DNA of 64,000 nucleotides from Polytrichum commune (Eukaryota > Streptophyta > Polytrichopsida > Polytrichales > Polytrichaceae), in NCBI GenBank assembly GCA_950295325.1, contig OX485809.1, forward strand, positions 39,029,081-39,093,080, in the 5' to 3' direction. The stretch's first letter is position 1; the number at the start of each line of letters is the position of its first letter. Under the pieces are notes generated by a model. It was not told the origin of the DNA, did no database searches, and saw only the letters and a list, made by a program, of their open reading frames with translations. The translations under genes and the position numbers were made by a program. Positions 12,200 to 23,831 of this stretch are shown here, piece after piece.

Positions 12200-12580
12200 G
12201 AATGATGAACAATGGCAGGAATGGGTAATGTGCCAACAATGGACTTAAGATCGATCTTCCGATTTTCCCAGTTTCCTCTTTGAGAGAGAAAGAGAGAGAG
12301 AGCGATGACACCAGGTACGAATGAGAGACACTCCACTCTTGATCAAAGTTGCAAACTCAAATGTGCAGCCGACGCATGTTACGGTGGTTACCTCACATGT
12401 GTGATTAAGGTTTGGGAATTGATGAGTGGTGGGTTGCAATTGAGAAGGTTGAGGTGGTAGGTACGTAAGTACATGATCGATTGTGCATCGAGTGAGGAAG
12501 AAGGCAAATATTATGTTGCATGCAAGCAAGGAGGAGGAGGAGGAGGAGGAGGAGAGGGGGGGGGGGGGGGGTTGGGGTTA
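12200..12580. repeat. Poly-G / GA repeat family, copy 2, with GGA and G16 tracts
   Basis: The words GCCAACAATGGACTTAAGATC, a GAGAGA run and TTGATCAAAGTTGCAAACTC match 11650..11760. Near the right edge, about eight GGA units (12529..12553) lead into 16 G (12556..12571). Confidence 0.65.
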
Positions 12581-13074
12581 GGTAGGCGTGTGAATGTTGG
12601 GAGGGTTGGTGTTGGGTAGGTAGGAAAGTGGGTTGGCTGGTACGTAGTTGTTGTAGGCTAGTAGGTACACCACCCTCCCCTTCTTCACCTTCCTTGAATA
12701 TTCTTCGTCAAGGTAGGTATGCGGACACTTCCCAACTTCACATGTACTTTTGGCCGTTGGATGGGATCGTCTGCTTAGGCATTGTGAATCACGAAGATTG
12801 TCGTTTCGAGTGTCGAATTTGGAGTGGAGACGCAAAACCTATAAAGAGTTTCAGAGTGAAGATCGTTTCCTCTTTTTAAGGTGTCGCATAGACGATCGTG
12901 TTAAGTACTGAGCCTAGACTAGACGAACTTGTTTTTGTTAGCTTCAGCGGTTTTGCGTAAGTGGAGTATATGTGTGATATTGGAGTGGGTTTTTACAAGT
13001 TTGAAAATTGATATCACGGCGTCTAACAAAAACAAACACAATTCATTTTCAAGTTATGAAATTATTGTAAATGA
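12581..13074. other. No gene recognised
   Basis: Moderately GC-rich sequence. Frames of about 85 codons are open on both strands around 12578..12879, but neither resembles a known protein and no splice pattern supports them. Confidence 0.45.
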
Positions 13075-13356
13075 TTCAAAGGCAAGATTCTCTCCCAACC
13101 CATATTTCACATCGTAGGTCAACTTATTTTCGATAATTGGGAGACAAAACTTGAGTACCATTAGTGCCCTTTTCAAGGAACCCAAATCCGTGCCCTTTCT
13201 AACTTACTTTTTGCATCACACCAAACGGGATGGCTACATGATACGTGATTCTTCATGACTTGTTCCCATCACGTTAGATAATGACAGCTACATGCTTGGA
13301 ACTTCATAGCTTTAGGGGACTCTATGTATTAAGATTTGGGGGGGGGGGGGGGGGGG
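13075..13356. repeat. Dispersed repeat ending in G19
   Basis: About 265 bases match 45535..45800 at roughly three quarters identity (shared CAAGGAACCCAAA, TTTAGGGGA, CTATGTA). In both places a poly-G run follows at the same point: G19 here at 13338..13356 and G10 at 45790. Confidence 0.75.
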
Positions 13357-15323
13357 AGAAGAAGGGGTTATAAAAAATGCATATGCCTACTCTACATTGA
13401 CATGTGCAATTAGGTTGCCCAATACTAATATATGACCATTCCATAATATACTTGAATTACCATAGTTAAGTTTTGTATGCCAACTACCACCACATATGGA
13501 GATGAGTCAAATTGGACATGCTTTTACATAATGCTGGAGTTCTTGAGACATGGATGACTAAAGCACCTCGTTCAGAAAATTTGGAAGTTTGGACGCACAA
13601 CATACTATGCAATTTTATCATATGTTGAAACCTTGGGCATGATGAGCGTGTGCATTGCTTGGATATGATTGTTTGAAGACAAGTTGGAGGTGTCGTGCAA
13701 TATTTTATGTACATATTGCAATGTCATGTACTATTTGATCCATGGAATTTCCACATTTTGTGGAGAATTGTTTATTCACATAAAATTCTCAATATCAGGC
13801 AAGCTTTGGAAGGCTTGCTTCTTCTTTATAACACTTCTGCTGCAATCTAAATACGTTGAGCGTCAAGATTTCTTCAAGCCAGACTCCTATCTCTAGAAAT
13901 GCTCACCTCACATACTGGGTTGAAGTTGCCTTCACATGTGAATAACATGCTCTCAAGAGATATTCCAGCTCCCACATAAATATCACCTGTTCTTGGACAA
14001 GAAGAAAGACAACATTTCGATTTTAAAATGATTAGTTGTGACAAGTGGATGGATGATAAAAATTCATGATGGATCTGCTTAAAATTTGATTTATTTTGGC
14101 AAGTTCCAAGTGCTGGACCAACACAAATAGATGCACTGAGCACATATTATATTAAAATTTCAAGTATGTATAACTTCAAAGGTCCAAAGTGCTGACCAAT
14201 CTCAGAAGCTATTCTGTATCTACATTCCAGCTATTGAAAGGCCGTGGATAATTAAGGCCTGCAATGTCTGCTGTACCACCTGCTTTATGTGAAGACATGA
14301 AGATCTATGGGCCTTAAACGGATAATTTTGTTCCAACTAGCCCAACTCTCCTAGGATATCAAACAAGATATTATTTCATGATCAATAGCAGATCCAAACT
14401 GAGGCGTAGACATTTTTCTCATAATGTTGATACTCACGTGAATATCTTACTCATTATCTTTCTATGTTGCTAATCATATTTGATGATCAAATGCCCGAAT
14501 CTGATGACTACAAATTGAACTTACAATAGTAAATAACTTTTGCTTCTTTATGGCATTGTTCAGAGATCCACATATAACACATACCACTAAACATAGGTGT
14601 ACGATTAAGTTAAGTAACTTCAGTATTCCCAGTTACCTCAGTAACTAATTTATGTGAAGATAATATTTAAAAGTCACTGGAATAGATCGCATACTAGGTT
14701 ACAACATCAAGATCCTATTAAGTAGCACTAGAAAGGGCTTTCCAAGTTTTTCATCAAAAAATTCCATTAGAATGTCAACAAACAAGCCCTTCCACAAAAG
14801 ACCCTGTAGTTATGTAGGAAGTATGCATATGTGCAAAATCAGATTCCAACAGTGGAACTCTATCAGGAATTTGCAGTCCAAATTCTTACATGTAGCTTTA
14901 AATTTTCACATGAGGTTCTCTATTGATAATTTCACCTGCATGAATTCCAGCACCTACTATAAAGGAGAGTGTCCGTTTACAAGGGATTCTCAACTGAGTG
15001 CTCTCCTCATTTCTGTGACTGGGTAGACTACTTCAACATATGAGACTACCCTTTGAAGAAGTGCTGAATGATGTACTGCTACCAACTGGATAACTTAATC
15101 TCTTTCAAAGGTAGAAGAAAATTAAAAAAAAAAATGTGGCTTGCCCAGTCTCACAGAAAAAGCCACTGCAATTTGAATAAGAATTGGTATCCACTATGTG
15201 TCATGGTCATCCTCCCTGCAAATCCGACACATCAGTCAATAGCAAAACCCCAAATGAGCAAAAGCTTTGAGCACGCACCCTCATGCAGAGGGGAAAATGC
15301 TATGATGTGCTTCATACAAAGCA
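13357..15323. other. Downstream flank of the M18 gene; no gene called
   Basis: Nothing here is assignable. A minus-strand frame at 13874..14143 has an acceptor-like CAG in front of VGAGISLESML, but no matching exon or family was recognised. The 3' UTR and poly(A) signal of the M18 gene probably lie just below 15324. Confidence 0.4.
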
Positions 15324-18300
15324 CTAAACATCCACCCTCAGTTGCTCATCAATAGACGTGAAATGCTGAAAAAATGCCCTGAAATGGCGGAATGCTATGT
15401 CGATGTCGTCAGTGCTGCACATTTCTCGCACACTGCACAAGAATTAAATGCAAATTTAGAACCTAACAGATTCTAAAGCATGAAACTTTCTTGACCACTT
15501 CATGAGAACAGCAGCCCCTCAAGAGCAAAGCTCCTGTGAAGATTGATTGCTGTCAGATAATTTAGAGAGTTCAAAGTATATACTACATTTTCATACAGAC
15601 TACGTCCTTCATAACGATCACATACAGTTACATTTCTGTCTCAAATGTTTTTACTTCAGTTGATGACTTTAAAATTTCCAAATTGCCTACATAGTGATCT
15701 ATGTTGTGATCTGCTTCAATCCTTGAGATCAGTAAACAGGCAGGTCAGTGAGCAACCTGTGCATTGAAAGCTGGGGCAAGCCACAGTCAACAAGCCGGAT
15801 TCCATATCCTGCAGCTAATATTGAACTAACAGTTGAGCAGCAGCCTGTGTCCCTTGTCACTGCAAAATGCTGCATCAATGCACAGAACAATCTCTGGTCA
15901 TTAGAAGGTCATGCGAGACTGCAACTGATATTAGATGCAAATGGGTCCATTATGCAAAACTATAATCAACTTCCAATTCCAACTGCCACCAGTCATAAAC
16001 TAATGCATAATAGTTAAGTACCTGTGTTGGGATACCACTTCGTTTTGCCACTTCTCGAAAGAGAAAAGATGTAACAATGTCAGTAGCGTTGTTGTGAACA
16101 CCATCATGTCTGAGGACAAGCCCGTCATGAAGTCTGGGAAGATGCAAAGTATCCTCTTGCCCCGGTGGGCATGCTTGCGTAGGGTGCATAGCATCTGCCA
16201 TGTCAGCTGATACTGCACATGTAGCCAATCACATATTGATATTCAAGTGTTGATATTATCATTGGTCACTTCCTACCATTGACCATGTTCCCACAGAAAT
16301 GTACCAAAGCAAAAGTACTACACAGGAGCTGTATGATACACAACCCTCTAGTCTTGGTCTCAGTTCTCAAAGAAATCACTGCCCACTTGCAAACTAGCAT
16401 AGATGAGGAGCACATGGCACAGTACACAGAAGATGTGCAAAAGTACAAAATGTAAACCAACACCTATTGCAGTCTGTTTGATAAACTAAAAATGTAGACG
16501 TTACTGCCATTTTGATAGTTAAAATTACAAGTAGTCCAGGATTGAGGGAGAGTGGATAATCCAAAAGCATACAAACCTTAAACAAAGAGGATTAACAATT
16601 TGGAATTTAAGACATTGACAGCCACAAACTTCCTGCAGCTCGGTTATCCTAAAGCTTAGAATGAAAACCTCTTTAATACTACACACACATCAACTTTACG
16701 ATCCAGAATCACCACAACAACTCTCATAATGTCAAGGTTTTGAGTTCATTGTACTTTGAAGTTGATAGTGCATTGTGTATCGTATACAGTATATGAAGCA
16801 ACTCTCAAGCACAACCCAACAGTTGACCTCCAGTAAGTGGTCAATTGACATCAAAAGTCATTGATAATGGCCCACGAGCAGTACAGCCCTGTTTGTAGGA
16901 CCAGAAACTGGGAACAAGAAACTAACCTCATCACAAATAAGGTGTAAACTCTTTGATACAATGTAGAAAATTGGGAAAACAGTTGCTTTCACTTACCAAT
17001 AAAAGATCTTCGAATGGCCCTCTCAACAACCCCTTCACTATCTGAACCGCGAGCCAGCCACCTAGCAATGCGTGTCATGCCCTGCAACATCGTCTGTGGT
17101 CCTGCCGCTTGTGCTGAATCAGGGCCCCCTACCTGCACCCGTCATAATAATGATTTCAGAACAACTGAATCCCCAATTAGAGGTGCAGACCATAGACAAA
17201 TACTAACAAAAATGCAAATAAGCTTCTCAAGCACAAACATTTAAGAACCACCATACCTCACCATTATCGAATAGGGCAACCATATGGATACAGCTTTCCT
17301 CCACCAGGGAGGACGCCTCTGAGCACGTGTCCAATAATGCCCACAATGCACAGAAGGTTGGGGCTAGATTGTCCAACCTCCCAGAGAACACAAAATCATC
17401 ACGAGCACCACCAACACAGCCTGGTTGTGTGTCATATAAACTTAGCTCAAAATCTGCAATCTCACTAACGTCGCACTTCAACTCCTCTGCTAACACCTGT
17501 CAGCCATTGCCCCAACCATTCCCTGCTGTAAGCCATAACTGACATATCATGCAACAATCCTGATTAATTCAACAACCACAAAAACATTGTGGGTGCTTGT
17601 GATAACACAAATGATTTCCACTTCCACCAAGTCAAAACCAACAGAAAGTTTACAAGATTTAGTAGGAAAAGGGCCCACAAGGATACCTTCTTCATCCACA
17701 AGACCACAAATGAAGAACCCATCCCAATCCTTCAATTCTATGTCATTGTTTGATGATACACAGCAACAAACATTGCCTGCCATGGAGTGATTGACAGGAC
17801 CCGGTGTTGACTCACAACACTGACACCATGAATCAAAAAGAGACCTCACCCTTTCAGTTTTTTTCTTGATCTTTGAGCTGATAACAAATAGAAAAATTAG
17901 GGCCAGTTCACACGGGGTCCCTAGTCCCAAGTCCCAAGTCACTTGAGGTCAATCTGTGAAATCTTAGCCACTGAGAGCATGAAAGTTGGGACTTACCACT
18001 TCACACGGGTCCCAAGTCCTAAGTCCCAAGTATGACATGGATTATCCACATGGGAACACTTTTTGGAGGTGAGGCTCGGGACTTGTGTTGAGAGTCAGGC
18101 GAGCAAAAAGCTAGACCCAAACTCTCAACACAAGTCCTGTGAATATTTTTGCACAAAATAATCAAGATCCGACTTTGATTATAATTAGCCATATTTTAAT
18201 GGTATCTTGAGGCTCAAGAGTTGGGATTTGCTCACATGAGTGGGACTTGGGACTTGGGAACCCTTTTGAACCGACCCTTAGTCCAATGGCTGGTGAGAAC

Positions 18301-20414
18301 CATAGTCCATGTGACAGGCTTACGCCTCTTTCTGTGCAGCACTCCAGCACTTTGAGATAGGACTACCAACTCTCTGTCTGTCCTGATCACATGTGTGTCA
18401 AAAGACAGCAATTCGAGAACTGAAAGATGCAAGTTCAAATGTGCTCCTCACCTGGAGCAAAAGTGGGTGATGAGCAACCACATTTTGAGAGTAGACATGA
18501 GGTTGATCATTGTGCTCCATAGGCAATGGAGACTCAGAGTCATATGCCACAGCAAGTTCAGACTCTATCTGCATAGCCAGAATTGGTGCCAGGAGTACAT
18601 CCACATCGCTCTTGGCACCCCCATCAGAAACTGGCACTCTGCAAGACACTGCTACTGAGTCATGGGAATCCACTAGAATGATGCACATAATATGAACAAC
18701 TTCAGAAACACATAAGTTGAAGCAGCCTAATTCGGTTACTCGTCTTAATCGGTTACAACACCTACATTTGAGTGTTGTGTGGTTAGGTGTGATTCTAAGA
18801 TCGAACAACCCAAAAGCATGTTTTTTCCTTCCAAAGAGATTGGACTACATGCTCAAAGTTCGTTAACTTTTCAAAGTTCAATGGTCAAAATAATTATTGG
18901 GACTTATATACAGATTTAAGAAGAAAATTTTCACTTTGACAATTAGCAAGATTATCTTATGAGCTTCAAAAATTTCAAGGAAAATGGCTACGGCCTCAAT
19001 TTGGATTTGCAAATCTTGCCATACTAGTGTTTAATATCCTAGGATAAGTGGGCTAATCACAAAAACGTAACTATTTAGGACCCCTGTACCTTATACCACC
19101 ACAACCTACTACATACATATAGATCATTTCAGTTGTGATGTCAATGATGCCCACCTATCTAGAGATTTTGCCAATGTAGGAATGCGGAGTATGGGTCGCC
19201 TCACCCTCACCAGCTCATGGACAAGCTCACCATCTTTTCTTCGCAGCACAACCCGCCCTGCCACACTCAAATCCCTATCATACCACGTTTGCCATTGCCC
19301 TGTCGCATATGTTTGAACTCGTAGGTGCAAAAATCCTCCTTTTGAGGAATTGGACACTGCTTTCAATTTGGGGCAAGGGCTGTCTGTATGGGCTGCCACC
19401 ACATGGAAACCGTTTCCAGGCTTGTATCTACACAGGCCAACCATAACCCTTAAATGAGGTGAAATACAATAACAGGGAGGGAATGAACAATTCTCAATTA
19501 CAGATCACTTAGAAAATCATCCCTTCAGGCTTGGTGGAACAAGCCCACTACTTCCAGGCTAGGTGGAATTGGCTCCTTGTAAGCAGCAATCAATATTGCA
19601 CTATCAAAGTGATTCCATGAAAAATATTGTAGATTGACCCCCAAAAAGTCCTGATGCCTAAACCTGAAAAAGTGTCACAGTATCCTTAAAATTAAATAAA
19701 TGGGCAGATTGAAGAGAATCCTTACTTGTGACCAACTGCAAAAGCAAATATAGAAGACATGTTGCGTGTGAAGAAGTATCGTCCCCCTGGCAGCAATGCC
19801 CACTCTTCACATTCGCTCAACTGTTGAAATCCTGTTCTCAGCAAATGCCTCCTTGCCTCCGCTACTCATCCGGGGTTCTCTATGTCAGTCTTCATCCATG
19901 GATTGAGGCACAGATGAGAATTGAAGACGACTTGCACAAAATCAGAGTATTTGCAGCACATATACACCTAATTGTGGAAAATCTTTAGCAGAAACATTTC
20001 ATCTGCAATATCATTAAGTTCAAGAATGACAGATGTGTATTTCCAAATTTTAGTTCAAGGGCATCAAATACTACTCATTTTCCATTGTCTCTAGAGTCTT
20101 TTAAAAGCTAGACTATCTACTTAATTTGCAGAGTGTATTATTCTAAATGGCACTTGCACACATTTCAAACACTCGCTGATCGATAGTTGAGGCCAGATAT
20201 ACAAAGTACAATGCTCTTAGAGCCAACGGGATAAATCAATGTCTGCTTGTTTGAATTAGCTGTGGCACTTATTTGAACTCAAAGCACTATATACATTTAT
20301 AAACAAGTCAAACTTACCAGTAGCATGAAATGGTGTGCATGCATTGTTCAAAAACTCAAGTAAGCAAGGCACCACTATAGAACGCGATTCCCGAGAAAGA
20401 AGAACCTGCAACAT
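15324..20414 (-). CDS. M18 aspartyl-aminopeptidase-like protein, probable pseudoenzyme (9 exons)
   Basis: Exons (minus): 20405..20318, 19864..19726, 19427..19155, 18638..18452, 17496..17257, 17132..16997, 16212..16022, 15869..15757, 15432..15324; stop TAG at 15326..15324. All junctions are GT-AG and phases fit throughout, giving 491 codons. Family signatures: RYFFTRNMSS, VVAAHTDSPCPKLK, WYDRDLSVAGR, SLYDTQPGCVGG, FSGRLDNLA, SADMADAMHP, TSFLFREVAK, VDCGLPQLSMHS, STDDIDIAFRHF. M18 enzymes are dodecameric zinc peptidases that remove N-terminal Asp/Glu. Kept: His of AAHTDSP, Asp of GRLDNL, second Glu of the DNEEVGS motif, Asp of SADM, His of SMHS. Changed: DNEEVGS is DNGEVGG (catalytic-base Glu to Gly), WHTWFD is WQTWYD, and CGSTIGP is CCSTVSS. 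Metal may bind, but normal catalysis is doubtful. The start is uncertain: an ATG at 20414, in frame 9 bases above the first acceptor, or splicing from the upstream zinc-finger exons. The open frame across nine exons argues against a dead gene. Confidence 0.9.
17899..18280. mobile_element. TTCACAC-end MITE in an M18 intron
   Basis: It lies in the intron between the fourth and fifth M18 exons. The left end AGGGCCAGTTCACACGGGGT and inverted right end AAGGGTCGGTTCAAAAGGGT are followed in both arms by CCCAAGTCCCAAGTC. It is a close relative of 23474..23831. No clear target repeat. Confidence 0.75.
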
Positions 20415-20933
20415 TCACATCCCGTCATTTCTTAAGAAACTTAACATTAAATACATTGGCACCATATCACTTCAAGGAAACTCAATACTCAATAACGACT
20501 TCAAAGAGTGTGTTATTTCTCAAGCCATTGATATTGCCCTTCACAAGCAAGTCAAAAGTTCTCAAAAGTAACATAGTGTATTCACAATCCTCTTTTCCAC
20601 ACACAACCCACATAAAATTCCACTGATCATAAAGGCAAGTTCCATTGTGAGATAGACAAGGTACACGACCATCCTGATTGGATAACACTATGCAAGACAA
20701 GCTCTGAGTGGAGAAACTTAGACCCCTGTCCCCAGAGGTTCAACAACTGACTTATGCCAGGGACACTGAAACCTATGTGTCTGCACTACAACTTATCAGC
20801 CATTAGCTCCTTCAAAAGGATAACCTACCCTAGGAAAGGGTAATGTGATTCCATAAAATACAACCCTGAATTGATTTGTGAGCATGGCAGTATTATTCTG
20901 TATGAGCAATAAGAATTTGAAAAGAGAACGTAC

Positions 20934-22457
20934 CTTCTCTGAAAATATTGAACTTGAAGGTGGCGGTTGCTGCGGTTGCTGCTGTTGCAGAGGACCTATA
21001 TATCGAAGATCCGAAACTGGAGAAGCATGCAGTGGAAGTCTCATCCGCACAGGATTTTCACCAACCCCAAAGTTATTATCATCCATACTGTCATTTGCTG
21101 GGCCACCTCTACCTTCACTTGATACACCATCATAATCACCTTCCCCGGCCGCAGCTAGAACTGCAGCAGCTCCAATGGCATTCGAAACACCTGATGAGCC
21201 CAACAATGCTCGTGTAGGTGGCATAGGACTTTCTTTCACTCTCTTAGCTGCTCTCTTTGTATTCTTCTGTGGGCAATTTACACACACTGCTTCCCCTAGC
21301 CTTGCTTGGCAATGCCAGCAGACGAGATTGGGTGCCTGCACTCAGTCACATATGAATCAAAACCTCATCAATGAAAAAATATCTGAGCGCAACATTACTC
21401 AAGAAATTGCTGACATGATTACAAGAGACCGATCAACTTCCTCACATCCAAACAAAGCCCTAAAAGAGCTCAGTACGGTACAGAATTCAGATGCCAGAAT
21501 GTACTCCTAAAAAATGCCCTGCAAATTAATGAAGGAGCAGTCCCTCACAGCTGACATCAGTGGTCAAAACCAAATGCTTGGGACTCGTCAACGCACACAA
21601 ATGTAAAACGAAAAGCATTCCCTTGTGGATCCCAAATTTGAAAGAGAAGATCGTACAAGAGATCCCAATGACGACAGAAGATACCTTGACTCTCTGCACA
21701 CTACACATAAAAATAGCACACCCAGTGTGATGGCTCAATTCACAACCGTGACCATTGCTGCACCCATTTCTTTTTTTGGGTGATGTTCTATATATTACTT
21801 TTGTCAGCACCCAACGCCCGCAGGACTGTTGATGTACCCTTTTGTCAAAATGCAGGCTGTTCCTCTCCTAAACCCAAATTAAAAATCCACGTCCTTACTA
21901 TGCAGGCTCTATTGACAGAAATTCCGAAAGATTGTTATGCTTTGGATTTAACGATTGCAAGCCCTCAGGTCCGCGGAACCGAGGGTTGTCGATGACAACA
22001 TCATTCCCTAAGAAAAGGTGACAGTTGCAAATGGATATCTGCTGGCTCTTCCTTCATCAGGCCGAGAATTGAGACAGGAAATAACACACACCTGAATCCA
22101 CTTGCCTTGCACCTCATCGAGCTGAAAGAAATTCTTCAGGTCCACCCCGAGGTGTCTATTGATGCAAAACCGACAGAACCATCGCCGCCTTCGCTCCCCT
22201 TTGGTGTTGGAGTGCCCGGCGCAATCGGGCGCTGGGCAAATGAACAATCCGCCGAACTGCCTGGTCGAGTTTTTCACTTTGCGCGAGATCCAGTCGCGAG
22301 GCCATCCCTCCCCTCGCTCCAGCTGTTTCGCTGCTTCCGCGGGCGTCGTCGTATGATGATGCGTGCACCAATGGCACGCAGCCCTAAGCTCCAAGTTCAA
22401 TTTCTCCCACAAATCGTGGTCTATTAAGAACGACGGAGTCCGCGACGACTCGTCCAT
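20934..22457 (-). CDS. Zinc-finger module (exons 22457..22092 and 21335..20934), possibly the N-terminus of the M18 protein
   Basis: Exon 1 starts at ATG 22457 (122 codons, phase-0 donor CAG|gtgtgt). Exon 2 starts after a tgcag acceptor (134 codons, phase-0 donor AAG|gtacgt). Ten Cys fall in five pairs: CHWC 28-31, CPAPDC 74-79, CRFC 95-98, CWHC 128-131, CVNC 140-143. This resembles zf-4CXXC_R1 (CDCA7-like) fingers, which bind DNA or chromatin; the match is inferred from Cys spacing only. A basic run (KNTKRAAKRVK, 146-156) looks like a nuclear signal, and a Q/P/S-rich tail (about 237-252) ends the module. There is no stop before the donor, so coding must continue downstream. The next recognisable coding exon on this strand is the first M18 exon at 20405, also phase 0. 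A fused product would have about 747 residues. An unseen terminal exon in 20406..20933 is the alternative. Confidence 0.7.
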
Positions 22458-23360
22458 TTCAACCCCCTCCCCTCTTCCTTTTCCTCCCGACCCTTCAAAC
22501 AACAACCTCGCACAATCCAACCTGCGTCTTCCTATTATTATTCACCTTACACATTTGCATTGTCCACCCCAATCGCAGATCTTGTAGGGTTGCGCACATT
22601 TGGGCTCAGCTTAATCCCCCGCCATCATGGACCATGAATATGCGCTTATTGTATCCATGGGCATAATTTAAACAGCTCGAATGTCCACAGCTGCAGCTAT
22701 ACACAACATCAACCCCCCTTCATTCTTGTGCACACGAATGCATATATCTCCGAACTCGCAGCAATTCTAGAAACCACTCACTTATTTATTCTTCATGTTC
22801 CGCATTAATCCTCATTGTCATCCAACCGACGACCGTTGCGATTGCCCACGATACAGGCCACAATATTCCTCGCTGGCAACATCAGAAGCCCCGCATAAGA
22901 AATTCCGCACTTCCCATTCGACTACGAGGATGGCCCATCAACCGCGACCGAAGCGCTCGCAATTCCAGCCCCCGCACCAACACCGCCCAGCGAGCACGCC
23001 ACACGAAGCCCAGAAGTCCCCGCGATGGGAAGCGCGCATCCCATCCTCGCGAGCGCCACCACTCCGATTGCGTCCGCTACTCCCTCTGCCCCCGCAACAA
23101 TATGCGCCATGGCCAAAACCCGCTTGCTTTGCACCCGCCAAGAACACAAAGCACCCGCGTTACCCCACCCTGCGGGCCTCAACGCCCTCGACACTCACAA
23201 GCGAATGCACACAGCGAATGACACAACCCACGGGCAACAACGTCATCGACAAACATCGAGGAGCGGCGATGTTGCGGGGTGCTCAAATCTGGCGTCTTTC
23301 TGCCACAAGAGCCCCGAGCGAGGAGAACTAAGGCGCGTTCGGGAGCTTAGGGTGTCACTC
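21278..23360. repeat. Right copy of the ~2.07 kb segmental duplication (left copy 1..2070)
   Basis: Offset 21304 aligns 788..1441 with 22092..22745 without gaps. Bases 858..1440 and 22162..22744 are identical (583 of 583 by eye). The intron (59..787 versus 21336..22091) and the distal 5' flank show roughly ten per cent differences with indels. The true left limit is outside the window. Confidence 0.9.
22458..23360. promoter_or_regulatory. GC-rich 5' flank of the right zinc-finger copy
   Basis: Likely promoter and leader of the minus-strand locus, matching 1154..2070. A plus-strand frame of 178 codons (22795..23331) is open here because the strand is C-rich. It is not kept in the other copy and I do not call it a gene. 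Confidence 0.5.
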
Positions 23361-23473
23361 TCACCTATGCTTCCCGCGGCACCCACTTAACTGGTGGGGT
23401 TTCCACCATTCTAGTGTGACCACACTATTTTAGACTTGGGGATTCCCACTACTAATAAGGGTGGGTTTGCACT

Positions 23474-23831
23474 AAGGGGCGCTTCACATAGGGTCCTAAT
23501 AAGTCCCAGGTCATTTGAGGTCAATCTGTGCAATCTTAGCCGTTGAGAGCATGGAAGTTGGGACTTACCACTTTACACAAGGTCCCAAGTCCTAGGTTCC
23601 CAGTATGACATGGATGCCTACATGGCAACACTTTTTGGAGGAGAGGCTCGGAACTTGTGTTGAGAGTTGGGTTGAGCAAAAAGCTAGACCCAACTTTCCA
23701 CAAAAGTCTCGCGATCTTTTTTTGCATAAAATGTGACTTTAAAAAATATTTGAATGGATTCTTGAGGCTCAAAAGTTGCGACCTTGCCTCCATGTTGGGA
23801 CTTGGGATCCCATGTGAACCAGCCCAAAGGT
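23474..23831. mobile_element. TTCACAC-end MITE, relative of the intron copy
   Basis: The ends AAGGGGCGCTTCACATAGGG and inverted CCTTTGGGCTGGTTCACATG are followed by GGGACTTGG/CCAAGTCC words in each arm. The interior aligns with 17899..18280 (shared CAACACTTTTTGGAGG, AAAAAGCTAGACCCAA). Confidence 0.75.

Noticed and set aside
13874-14143. Minus-strand frame below the M18 gene as a further exon
   Set aside because: The M18 reading frame already ends with a family-typical C-terminus and a stop at 15324. No phase or family supports an extra exon.
17547-17942. Minus-strand 131-codon frame within the M18 intron
   Set aside because: It overlaps the MITE at 17899, does not match any M18 segment, and the flanking exons already join in phase without it.
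22795-23331. Plus-strand open frame of 178 codons upstream of the zinc-finger start
   Set aside because: It lies in C-rich flank DNA. The matching left copy does not keep the same frame, and the protein is Pro/Arg/His-rich with no domain.
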